Part shown: one piece after another, positions 46,426 through 57,047 of the stretch
Position numbering within the stretch: the stretch's first letter is position 1
Layout: the number at the start of each line of letters is the position of its first letter
DNA from: Rotaria sp. Silwood1
Lineage: Eukaryota; Rotifera; Eurotatoria; Philodinida; Philodinidae
Direction: 5' to 3'
NCBI GenBank assembly: GCA_905250075.1
Contig: CAJNOP010000062.1
Span: 67,170 to 131,169, forward strand
Length of the DNA: 64,000 nt
Position numbers and translations under genes: made by a program
The notes under the pieces: generated by a model
The model's database searches: none
Told to the model about the DNA's origin: nothing
The model's input: the letters and a program-made list of their open reading frames with translations, nothing else

Positions 46426-48433
46426 TTACAAGTTGGATTTGTCTTCTTCGACAAGAGCTACATCCACTGATTTCTGATTGATGGCTTCAATTTTTGCTTT
46501 GATTTCATTAGAATCATTAGTCCATTCATTTCTTTCACATATTTCAAGAGCTTCATTGTAATATCCTATAGCTAAATTCAATTCATCTTGATACTCATGA
46601 ATATCAGCCAATGCTTGATAGAGATTCATAATCATTTCATCACCTAGAATCTCGTTTTCTAAATCTATATGTAATGCTGTTTGAAGGTAATAGTTCGCTA
46701 ACGATATATCATCAGAATAATTTCTGTTGTCTCTCGTCAAATGTGAATATCCCATGTATAAATGAGCCATAAGAGATTTCGATAACGATAATGAATTCAA
46801 TTCTATTGCTTGATGATAAAAACTAATGGCTTCATCATAAATTTTCAATTTATAATACGATTCACCAATGGAACACAACAGTTCAGCAATTTTTCTCTTG
46901 TCTGCAGAAAAAGAATTTTCTTGTAAAGACAAACTTCTTTTAAAGAAATTGATTGATGTTTCAAAATTCTTGTTTGTGAAATGTTTAGAACCCATAGCTT
47001 GGAGGTAACTTAATTCAAGTAATTCATCCATTGGAAATAATTTTATCATGTGACCATATAAGTGATCCAAATCCGAACATTCACGTACGATAGTGGTGGT
47101 TCCCATAGCGTCCAACAATTCTTGAACAATATCACGATCACCTTTAAATATATTTTTCTTATGGAATCCTTTCTGAATATCTTCATCATTACATAACCTT
47201 AATTTGATAATATGTAGTTGATCCGTTTTGTCAAATTCAATGGCACTAACGGCGAAAGCCGCACCAGGCATAAATAAAACTTCTTTTTCGTCTTGAAACT
47301 GACTTTCATGGCTTATTTCAGCAAACGGACGACTTTTCACAATCGGATTACATTCAATTTCAAATAGAACACCCCGTAAATCATCCTCTGAATTAAATCC
47401 TAAAATAAAAACACGAGCAGGATCACGTTCGAGAGATGTTGACAACAGACAATGAGTTGATAATCGAAGATCATATTTGTTTGCTTCTTTTATTCTCTCG
47501 ATTTCTCTTGTATTCATAATCTGTCCACGATAGACACGTATCGATGAGTTTCTTTCATTGAATAATCGATGACCAGCTTCAATCTGTTTGTATAAATCTC
47601 GAATGAAAAAGTGATATTTACATAGCACTTGTATGTTACGTTCTCTCATTGCTTGATTAAGTATTTTATAAATAAATGTGTCCCTTGTGTACCACCAGAC
47701 AGCTTTTGATGAATCATATGAATCGGAAAATTCTTTCAGTAATTGTTCATTTTTCGGATTTTCTTTGTAATATAGGCTAAAGAACTGAACAAAATGTTCT
47801 TTACTATTCATAGGTGGTTCTTGATTTACCAATACGTATAACAGTTTAAGTAGCCATAAATCGTTACGTAATGCATTCATTGTAAAAGCTTTATTATTTG
47901 GATTGAATAATTCGGGCATCATTCGTTCGTATTTGACAAAAGTTTCCACCGTAGTTTTCAAATCGATTTTCAGATGTTCTAAATTATTATAGACTCCATG
48001 AACCTATTCAATTAGAGAAAAAAATGTCGGTTTTTGTTAAGTTTAATTCAGTAGAAATATGAAACCTAACTTTTGAATATTGTTTCATCAACCGTTCGGA
48101 TGAGATTTGATTAGGATTGAAAATAAAAATTGAATGCAATTGATGCAGATTGTGAATTTCAGGAATTATATTTTCTTCATTTTGATTAGATACAATCAAA
48201 AACAGCTGTTCTTTTGTTCTCATTATCTGTTCTATGCATGCTTCATTGGTGTCTATTAGAAGTACATTATCGATTATTGATCGTAATTTCATATGCATTT
48301 GATAAGTATATATCGAAGTGCCTAACCATATTAGTGTATGCGTATCTAAATTTTGAGTTCGTTTGAATGTACTCAACCTCGACAGTATATCTTTATTGTC
48401 ATGAGAACATGTGTCTACATTCGATAATTGCAT
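46426..48433 (-). CDS. NAD-arginine ADP-ribosyltransferase with unnamed N-terminal domain and C-terminal TPRs, 646 aa (2 exons)
   Basis: Model: exons 48433-48071 and 48003-46426, one 67-bp intron (donor gttagg, acceptor aatag), phase 0. Residues about 33-121 form an unnamed alpha/beta domain (TLIWLG, LFLIVSNQNEENIIPEIH, HSIFIF) shared with the VLIG gene at 57 kb. Residues about 220-400 form an ART fold of the R-S-E class: R280 in VYRGQ, STS at about 309-311, and the E-x-E pair E360/E362 in DEKEVLFMPG, pointing to arginine as acceptor. Residues about 455-630 hold TPR helices (SYLQAMGSKHFTNKNFETSI; IGESYYKLKIYDEAISFYHQ; LADIHEYQDELNLAIGYY), a protein-binding scaffold. No signal peptide, so intracellular. 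The start at 48433 is the first ATG; the frame continues upstream to a possible acceptor (ttgcag, 48536-48541), so an upstream exon is possible. Intact and host-like. Confidence 0.87.
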
Positions 48434-49107
48434 TTTAGTACTGATTTGGCAGATCAGATCAAGATTCTCTGTATAGAAATTGTGTTGTGACTTTTTCTGC
48501 AAAATAATACTTAACCAGTTGTGATGTTTGAATGACTGCAAACACGTTTCATAGCAGATAAGAGATAGTAAGATATATCAGATATCCTATGTATTACATG
48601 ATTCGTAGATACGATAGGCCAACAAAAACCTTGAGTAGCCTCAACAATGTGATTATAGCTATGTTCGAATATGAACGGGTAAAAATTTTAATAAAATAGA
48701 AAAATCCCATAGTAAAATGGTAATTGAAAAATTTCACTAGGTCTCATTTAAAAGTTCATCACATCGATATAGTCTAATGGTAGGATAACAGACCTTCAAT
48801 CTCTTTGTCTCAACTTTGTGCTTTTCATATATGATAACAGGTGGGCAAAAGTTTTGCATTAATTTTGCTTTTGCTAGTGCTTCCCAAGGAAACATTGTTC
48901 AAGTTTAAGTTTTCTTTATTATAAAGAGTAGTGCCCAAAGTGCAAAAAATATTTGATCACAAGTTGACAAAAACACTTTCACGAGACATTTTTCATAGTT
49001 TACTACGAATACCTAATATCATTTTTGGCAACACTTTTTTTTATCAAGTTTTCGAATTTTTTTCTTGCTCAACTAGCAAGTTGATCTAGGGGTGGCATAT
49101 TTACATT
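48434..49107. other. 5' flank of the ART-TPR gene, with a tRNA-like relic
   Basis: AT-rich; no promoter element that I can pin down. The tRNA-like stretch is listed separately. Confidence 0.35.
48764..48834 (+). ncRNA. Degenerate tRNA-Glu(TTC)-like sequence
   Basis: atagtctaatggtaggata (48769-48787) matches the D-arm and A box of eukaryotic tRNA-Glu/Asp. A possible anticodon loop CCTTCAA with TTC follows, on an imperfect stem (acaga / tctct). The B box (gtctcaact) is damaged and the acceptor stem is only partly paired (tcgatat against atatga). Probably a tRNA pseudogene or the head of a tRNA-derived SINE rather than a working tRNA. Confidence 0.4.
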
Positions 49108-49381
49108 AGGGGGTGCGTGTGGGTGGTGGGTGCCTTATTTTCACGACACCCACACCGACCAAGAGGGTAAGTGTAGATTGGGTGGCCGCAGCACCTGTTC
49201 GGCACCTTCAGCACCCTTAGCACTTATTCAGCACCTTTGGCACATTTTACTACGAGGGTGTGGGTGTGTGTGGGTGTGGGTGGGGTGTGGGTGTGATGTG
49301 TGTGTGGTTGTGGATGTGGGGTGCGGGTGGGTGTGGGTGAAAAGAAGAACTACACCGACACTTACACCCCCCACCCATACC
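49108..49381. repeat. Telomere-like TG/CA hairpin minisatellite, copy 3 (double), with an inner CAGCACC array
   Basis: Two TG-then-CA hairpins in a row: 49108-49160 (gggtgcgtgtgggtggtggg, then cacccacaccgacc) and 49255-49381 (a long gtgggt-type arm, turn gaaaagaagaacta, then cacttacaccccccaccc). Between them a short tandem of cagcacctttcgg-type units (about 49187-49248). The open frame across this region is low-complexity translation, not a gene. Confidence 0.7.
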
Positions 49382-51657
49382 TTTTTCGAGTTTATTCGAA
49401 CTTCTTTAAAAATTCTTATCTATCTCTTTTGCACAGTCATATTGTCATGTGAAACATATGTTACCATGTGCTCATATGAAATTATTAACATTAATATTGT
49501 TTAGAAATCTTTTGGACCCATCTTTTTTGAACTGTTTGAGTCATATTGAGACCGAAAATAAGGATGTTCAACGAAAACGATTGAACCATTTTTCCTTTGA
49601 TTTCAATAAAGAGCCAAGTTTCTAGGTAAGGAAAATGGGTTTCGAAAATGTTCGTGAGATTTTGAATACTGAAGTGTAAGAAATTATCATATAATACATA
49701 TCAGGTCAAGTCTTGCATTAGAAAACTAGATAGACTTCCAAAATGACTCATCAAGATTTAACATCTGAAAATATGATTACTTATGTTGAATTAACATTCA
49801 ACTCTCAAGTCGATTTAAAGTCCATGCAGATACGGCTTTCAATTTTGAATTTTGAATATATTTGAAATCATTCAAATTAATCTAACATGAAGTAAAATAG
49901 CCAATCATAGAAGAGACAAGACAGATGTAAGGTTTTTTTTTCTTGATATTCTCGAGTATTTTTGATGTTTTGATAATAATGTGAGATCAAAAAATTCTAA
50001 AGAATTGGTATATGTAATCAATTTGAATCTCTCTTTGCTAGTTTCCATGATATGATCTGAATAATAACTGTAAGTTGACCATAAATACATCATAGCAGTC
50101 AGTATCTGCGTAAGATTGCATCGCGACCACTACAGGGTTGCGCTATTTTCTCTTTAATTCATTAATATAAATACTTTTCGATTTAGCTTATACAACTTCT
50201 TTTATGACATGAATTCCATTTACATTCATTTTAATGTGAAATGAGAAGTACTCAAACATACAGTGCCTACCAAAACTATCCAACGTGTTATTTTTGCGAG
50301 TCCTTGCGAATTTATTTTAATGTAAAATTTTCTCTCGAACGTACTTTTTGAAAGATTCACACTCTATATGTTGACTAATTTTTTGTCACAGATTCGTCCG
50401 AGTACGGGTGAAAAAAATGATGTTCTTGGACTTCATTTCGGAAATGTCAGAGAAGAAATCTGCGAGAAACTTTTTTTTCTGGTGATATTTCACTTATTTG
50501 AATGTTTCATATATATCATTCGAAAGAGCATAAAAAGCTGGTATCAGACAATGTATTTAAGTAAATATTTCGAGTTAAAATATTGTGGTAGTCAAGTCTT
50601 ATATCCACACCAGACATTCCTTGAGCATCTTGTATTGTCTCATATGCACATCGATAAAGTTCTTAAATTTTCTTTAAATAGATACAAATTTGTAGAGAAT
50701 CTCTAACTCTACATAACTAAGAACATTTGATATCACAATTGTTTGTATTACCTGTAGTTAAACAACTTTGTATTGCTCTAAAAAATAGACGTAAAAAGCT
50801 TACTAGAGTCCCAACAGCATCGATGGTTCAGACTGCATGAAATGAGAGGTAAATTTTTCTGCGTCATATCTATCCCATGATTTATTTCATTCGATGGATC
50901 TCTGACTTTCTCCAGGAACTGATTTGCTTAGTCACGATGTATCTAATCATGTATTTCTAACCATTTAATGATTTCATGATGAGACACCAGGGTGTTAGCA
51001 AATGTGACGAGTGAGTCAATGGAAAATTCGTATTCACAAACACAAGACTAGTTTATAAAACTTGATAATTTCTGTTTAATCATACATAAAGTTCACAAAA
51101 AAATGTGTTGCTCTATTTTTCAATTAAACTCATCTTCCAATCGAACGAAAAAGCTTTGCAATTCTTAAAGCAATTAACAAAATCCATTTGATCGATGTTC
51201 TTCATCTTTTTGAATCTCACTTAGAATATTGTTCATTTCATGAGACACTTAAATTTCGTTATTGTTACAGTAATAGATACCTAGCGTCGACATCAACATA
51301 AGACTTTTTGAAGTGTGCATCTTTTTTCTACAGATCACTCATTTTAACGTACATTTGGCAAGGGTTATGTGTTTTCTCACCTAATTTTCAATTAAAGTAT
51401 CGATCACCGTTAGCACTACACAGCGAAACCAATTGGTGCCACGCTATTTTGTTGTATTGACTATTGAGCGTGAAATGCACACTTATAACCTCAAGATAAC
51501 TTATTTACAAGTCTATTCATATATCGAGTGTTTATAAATCTTGCTGTATAATGTTTCCTAAACACCAAATGACATAGTCGGCGCTTTTATTTCGGAAAGC
51601 GATGTTAATCTGCCCATACCGGTATCTGAATTTTCCCCTAGATAATGCGACTCCATA
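49382..51657. other. Intergenic, nothing recognised
   Basis: Frames near 49905-50093 (-) and 50368-50706 (+) have no recognisable motif. Confidence 0.3.
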
Positions 51658-51840
51658 ATGGATATGATAAGGCGACAAGCTTTAGATGTCGATGGATTCC
51701 ACATGGTTCAATAACGCTATGCAATTACGTCTGGTGTTATTGGATCATGGTTACAAGCGAATAAATCTCATTAGTGGCTAATGGTTGATTCACACAAACC
51801 TAGCATCAAACAAATATTTAAAGATTGAGGTAGACATTAA
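51658..51840 (+). pseudogene. Possible NB-ARC/STAND NTPase fragment, decayed
   Basis: One frame, interrupted by three stops over 60 codons, reads RQALDVDGFHMVQ, then ITSGVIGSWLQANKSH, then WLMVDSHKPSIKQIFKD. The pattern WL-x-A-N-K followed by W-L-hydrophobic-V-D is that of the Walker B region of NB-ARC-type ATPases (usually WLEAN....WLLVLDNADD). Short and damaged, so this is only a suggestion. If right, it marks a lost NLR-like or NB-ARC-TPR gene between the ART-TPR and ARF genes. Confidence 0.3.
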
Positions 51841-52359
51841 GATTCCATTAGATATTACTAATGTTTCTTTTTCGAAAAGAAACACCATTTTATAATGTAT
51901 AAAAAATATTTATTCAAGTACTATAAATATTATTGTACGGTTTCAAACTGTATTCAATATACCATCAACTGAAATTGATCACGTCTGAATGAATATGTTT
52001 GACAACCACGATGAAATTAGTTAAGAATGGTTGCTGAGAAGATCAACCGACGCATGTACCTATCGAGAGTTACTTGAACGATCAATTTGAGTAGCTATTA
52101 CCTTTCGTCAAGTCTTAATAAAGGACCTACTTCAGATCTAGACAAAATACGAATCACATCTATGTATAGTTCGATTCAGTTTAAAACGACATATTTTCAT
52201 CATTCACTGTGTTAGAGATGAATCTTAAAGGCATCTATCTTGGCCGACTTTGAATATTTGTACTTTTTTTGCCAAAAAAAAGAGCTTCTTTTATGCAACA
52301 AAAACTATTGTCACACAGAAATTTATATGAAACTGTTCTTCACATCGAACATGATGAAT
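51841..52359. other. 3' flank of the ARF-fusion gene
   Basis: AT-rich, nothing recognised. Confidence 0.35.
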
Positions 52360-53895
52360 TTACTTTTTGTTGGTGGTTGTAACGAGGGTCGGTAACGGTT
52401 TGACATCCGGCAATACCATTTCTTGTCTAGCAATCGGATTATTCAACATGGTTTCCTTTTTGTAATATTCAAGATATAAAGCTTCATTGAGTAAATGAGG
52501 ATTTAAACGAAGAAATTCTTCGAAATTGATCTGTTTCGAACTTTGTGCGATAGCTAGATCAATCATTTGAATCCAGAAATATGTCATTGTAAAGTGAAAT
52601 GTTGTCTTTCCTGCCATTGGACTATTTTGAATGAAATTTTTGAAACCATCAAATATTTTGTTGACTGCTGCACGGCGTCCATCATATGTTAAATAAAGCC
52701 ATGCAACACGTAACTGAGTTTTATGAGACCAACTTTTTAACGTATATGTTTCAAATTGTTTTCGAAATGTATCGTCGTCTAATGTATCAATGAGTGATTC
52801 AAGCGTCGAGTCATTTTTGTTCACCATTTTATTAATAGCAGAAGCAGATGATGCTGGTAATATGCTTGGCAATGGTTTCACATCTGGTAAAACAACAGTT
52901 GTTTTTGCCTGACTACTAAATAATGTATCGTTTTTATAATAACTCAACGGTAAATCAGTGTCATTGAGTAATTGAGGATTCATTAATAGAAAACCTGTAA
53001 AATCATTTGTTGGATTTTTCGTTGCTTCGAATGCATAATGTAAGATTTGAAGCCAAAAATAAATCAATGTTTCATTCATCTCTTTAATATAAATCTTGAG
53101 ATGATCAAATAGTACTTTAACTGTCTTTTGTCTACCGTATATTGTTAAATAAACCCAAATTGTTCTCAATAGTGTTCGATGATCAAACGTCTCAACAGGA
53201 AGCTGATGTTTTTCGAACTTCTCGAGAAATTCTTCGTTTGTGTCATCATCTGTTTGAGTCAACCATTCTAATGATTTATCTACATGATGATCGTTTTCAA
53301 CGGTTCTTGTCGAAGCACTTGATTTCGCGTTGGTGTATGTAGATTCTGAACTATGCGGTGATTTCAATGCGCTTATCAGCCAACTTAAACCTTCGTACAA
53401 ACCATCACCCGTACAAGCACAACATGGTTGCAAATACCATTGCCTATTTCTAATATTATTCAGTTTCAATTCTTGAGTAATATAGTAAGATTTCATTGCA
53501 TTAGGTAAATCTATTTTATTTAGGTAGATTAATAAAGGTAAGTTCCTTAATTCATCGGCCTCTAATACACGTCGCAACTCTTCTGTTACTTCTGGTAATC
53601 GATCTTTGTCATTGGAATCAATCACGAAAATAACAGCTTGTGTATTTTCAAAATAGTGTCTTAACAACGGACGAATCTTATCACGACCTCCCACATCCCA
53701 AATAGTTAAAGAAGTATGATTAAACTTCACCACTTCTACGTTGAAACCAATAGTTGGAATTGTTTGAATGGTTTCATTGAGTTTTAACTTATAAAGAATT
53801 GTTGTTTTTCCTGATGCATCAAGGCCCATAATTAGCACACGATATTCAGGAGCGCTGAATAATTTACTAATCATCTTAAGAATACGTGACGCCAT
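52360..53895 (-). CDS. ARF-family GTPase fused to a duplicated unknown domain, 511 aa, intronless
   Basis: Residues 1-180 are a full ARF GTPase: P-loop GLDASGKT (24-31), switch [11 protein letters not shown] (45-54), switch [10 protein letters not shown] (66-73), NKID for guanine binding and [12 protein letters not shown] for the last G box. Two features are odd. Residue 71, the catalytic Gln of ARF1 (WDVGGQDK), is Arg, expected to impair GTP hydrolysis. Residue 2 is Ala, so N-myristoylation is not possible. A Ser/Thr-rich linker (about 182-205) leads to two homologous roughly 140-residue repeats (about 210-350 and 370-507). Each has an LR..W.YLT..GR block, a YFW.Q block, a FL..NP.LLN block and the ending LPDVKPLP. 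I do not recognise the repeat. It is a long single exon, unlike usual multi-exon ARFs, which suggests origin by retroposition, an inference. Likely a membrane-traffic or signalling regulator locked in one state. Confidence 0.88.
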   Translation of the reverse strand: MASRILKMISKLFSAPEYRVLIMGLDASGKTTILYKLKLNETIQTIPTIGFNVEVVKFNHTSLTIWDVGGRDKIRPLLRHYFENTQAVIFVIDSNDKDRLPEVTEELRRVLEADELRNLPLLIYLNKIDLPNAMKSYYITQELKLNNIRNRQWYLQPCCACTGDGLYEGLSWLISALKSPHSSESTYTNAKSSASTRTVENDHHVDKSLEWLTQTDDDTNEEFLEKFEKHQLPVETFDHRTLLRTIWVYLTIYGRQKTVKVLFDHLKIYIKEMNETLIYFWLQILHYAFEATKNPTNDFTGFLLMNPQLLNDTDLPLSYYKNDTLFSSQAKTTVVLPDVKPLPSILPASSASAINKMVNKNDSTLESLIDTLDDDTFRKQFETYTLKSWSHKTQLRVAWLYLTYDGRRAAVNKIFDGFKNFIQNSPMAGKTTFHFTMTYFWIQMIDLAIAQSSKQINFEEFLRLNPHLLNEALYLEYYKKETMLNNPIARQEMVLPDVKPLPTLVTTTNKK

Positions 53896-56498
53896 CGGAG
53901 AAGATCTTCGATACTCACCACAAGGATTCGTCTACACCGTTTATCGAATGATTCGATATTCTTCAACACTGCATTTTTTCTTTCATCTACATTTTTTTTC
54001 ATTCACTGACTCATCGAGCACGAGACACAATTGGTGTTTTTCTTTTCTATTCTGTTGAGAACAAGCAGAGCTTAGTAACATGAGCAAATCAAATACAAAA
54101 CACATCTCCTATGGCGTCATCTAGGTTTTTGTATCTGACATAGGTTGCACTTATACAACCGAAAATGAACTATTTCTTCTCGATTTAATGTGGCACTATT
54201 TTCTTTTTGTTAAGGAGTATGGTTAATATGTAAATGTAGTCACTATGGAGCACTGTTGCATACGTTCACATGCGACACCTTTCGAAGATGATTACTTTTA
54301 ATCTGTAAGACGTGGATGCATCAGAGCACAGTTTTTGACGTCTAATTCAAAATACTTTCATAGACCTTTATTCAAGATACATATTCCTATCAAAATCATT
54401 CATTTAGAATATTATTCTAAATTCTTCACTCGCAAACACCGAACAAGTGTATGCTGCATTTAAAATGACAATAAGTTACACGCAAATTTTCTTATATAGG
54501 AACCTTTCGAGATGGTTTGTTAGTGTGAATGTTGATCAAGAGAACGTTCATACCTCATATTTTTGCTTTTATTATAGGCATTGAATTCGATAAAAATATA
54601 CCTGTATTCATTATTTTATTCCGGTTATTCAGGTCTATGATACGGAGAACTCGTTATGGGCTGTAATGGAAAGTTGAAAGATCTAGTTTTAAAACTTACA
54701 CTTACTATTCTCTTCGACCGTACATGTGTATTTCATAAAATTATAAAACAGTGCTCTGATGACAAAACTTACGATTTGCATAAATACTTGATTAGTAAAA
54801 GGAACGACATGCGCAATGGATGAGTTAATTTCGTATTTATAACATTACAAAACTAAAGGATGTTCGCCAACCGATATAATTTGAACTGATTGAGAAAACA
54901 TAAAATTGATTCACCATGTGAAAAATACAAGGAATAGGCTACAGAAAACAGTCATCTCGATGCCAATATGTATCATAGATCGATTATTCTATCAAATTTA
55001 TGTCATTCTGGATTTTTTTCAGTTTTGAAAAGGATGGCCTATTTAGAAAACTATATTGACAGTTGCATAGATTACTGGTATTTCAACTGTTAATACACAT
55101 TTCACGTTTTTCATGATAAAATATGTAAAACTTTATTTTTTCTTACATTCGCAAACAAATACAAAAAGTACGCATTACTATTTAGCATCTCTATTGATAG
55201 CTTTAGATGCAGTTTATGCTCTCAAGTGCATAACTAACTGTTCATTTAATCGTTATCCGTTCGATCAAACATTTTACATATCTGACGACCAATATCGACA
55301 ACGCATTTCAACATCTGTTTGCTTCTGTTGATATAACATTAAGGTATCACAGCTGGTTGTATAGTGTGCACTTCAGTAGTTTTATGTTATTGACTGATTA
55401 TTTTTATATAGCATCTGAACTCTACCTATCTTGTAGGATCAATTACTAATGCCCGAAAAGAACTGTTTACGATCTTCCATATGCATAGTACAGAATCAAT
55501 AAAATAGTTGATCACATTTACGACGTGGTACAATTCAATGTTATAATATGAGAAATGAAATAATTGTATGCTCATTTAGTTAAATATTCGCTTTAGAATA
55601 TGATCAACGAGGAAATAAGATTAGATCACATGGCTGTAAACAAGATTATAAACCAATAGTTTTTCTTTGATATGTGTTAGCGCTTAATCTTAGCCACACA
55701 ATTCGAACTAGTCAAATGTACAATAGGTGAAGAATCTTTCATGAAAATCTTCATTAGTTTTTACATAGATATTGGATTGGAATTATTTTTTTTAGAAAAT
55801 GTTGAAACAATAGCTTCCAAGTAATACAATCATCGATGAAAAAGCTACAGTACAATTTCTGAGGTTATGAATAAGTTTCTGCAGAAGAGCAGATTTTATG
55901 AAAAGTTATTCATAAATGTGCAAGCCCGATCTTCGTTTCTTCAACAATGACCGCAAAATGAGAAATGCTATTGTTTGAACAAAATCTCCCAAAGACAAAG
56001 AATTCGAATCGAACATATATCTAGATGCTAATGAAAGCTTTAACAAATGATTCTTTACCAATCAGAGATTAGATTAAATCTGAAATTTCACGCTAACATA
56101 CATGTAACTCGATCGATGAAATACACTTTATACTACATTATAAAACAGCTAAAACTAATCTTGCTATTCACATACACTTCAAAGACTTTGCTACATCAAA
56201 ACAGAAAAAAAGAAGATTCTGTAGTAACAAGTATCATTGATGATCAACGAAAAAGTCGTGCAACGATCCTACTATTTTTTGCGATGTGGGCATAAGCCGT
56301 TCGTTCAGCCACATTCACACATAACTTACGTATCTGCTATCGTGGTTATTGTATATTCCAAGTAACATATCTTATTGATGAAGAAGAGGTCTTCGGAGAA
56401 AGTGTCTTTGAATTTAAGCGACAAATGTATTTAGAATAAATGTGTTTTATGTACAGATTTAAAAGTAAACGAATTGAGTTGAGACTGCAGACACATAG
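53896..56498. other. Intergenic between divergent genes, nothing recognised
   Basis: Upstream of both the ARF-fusion (-) and VLIG (+) genes. Open frames near 55113-55331 and 56047-56295 carry no recognisable motif. Confidence 0.35.
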
Positions 56499-56586
56499 GA
56501 GGGTGTGGATGTGAGTGTGGGGTGTATAGGTTGCGTGTGTGTTATTCTCGTATTCTAACACACCAAAACCTTGCGCCCACACCCAC
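56499..56586. repeat. Telomere-like TG/CA hairpin minisatellite, copy 4
   Basis: TG arm gggtgtggatgtgagtgtgg (56501-56520) and on to about 56542, then after a short turn a CA arm (acacaccaaaacc, about 56558-56570; cgcccacacccac, about 56574-56586). About 450 bp upstream of the VLIG gene TATA box. Confidence 0.6.
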
Positions 56587-56932
56587 TTTCTATTCATTTT
56601 GGTTTACTTTTATAACTTTCTGTTGATTTGAGGCCGAATACAATTCAGTTACGTATGTTTCTAAACTTACGTGATCGTGAGCCATTGAGCAAGGTTTGAA
56701 GCGATCGTAGAAAGAAACTTGCAATCCTTTTATATGCACACTTGCACTCACGTAATGACCATGCAAAGTCTCAATTGACGAAGGAATGTTGTGATGCAAT
56801 CAACTAGATAGCTATTTTCGCAGATAAGTTGAAAGGAGAAGAACATGAGTTACTCATCATTACATGTGGTCTAAGACGATAGCTGAAAGTGATAAGAAAT
56901 AGACACAATGAAAGATAATAAGACGCACAGAA

Positions 56933-56940
56933 TATATAAA
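56933..56940 (+). promoter_or_regulatory. TATA box of the VLIG-type GTPase gene
   Basis: TATATAAA at 56933-56940, 108 bp before the ATG at 57048; spacing fits a transcription start near 56965-56970. Confidence 0.55.
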
Positions 56941-57047
56941 AGAATGGAGTTTAAGAACAATAGAGCAGTACAAAATCCAGCTATCTAACGTTGCAACTAG
57001 CTTGATACATTAATAACCTCGTTTAAAACGGAAGACTACCGACGAAT

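Noticed and set aside
45835-49381. The repetitive TG/CA and CAGCACC tracts considered as a CRISPR-like array
   Set aside because: Units are not of constant length, have no unique spacers, and the host is a eukaryote.
49130-49504. Plus-strand frame of 124 codons rich in Gly, Val, Cys and Trp
   Set aside because: Translation of the TG/CA minisatellite.
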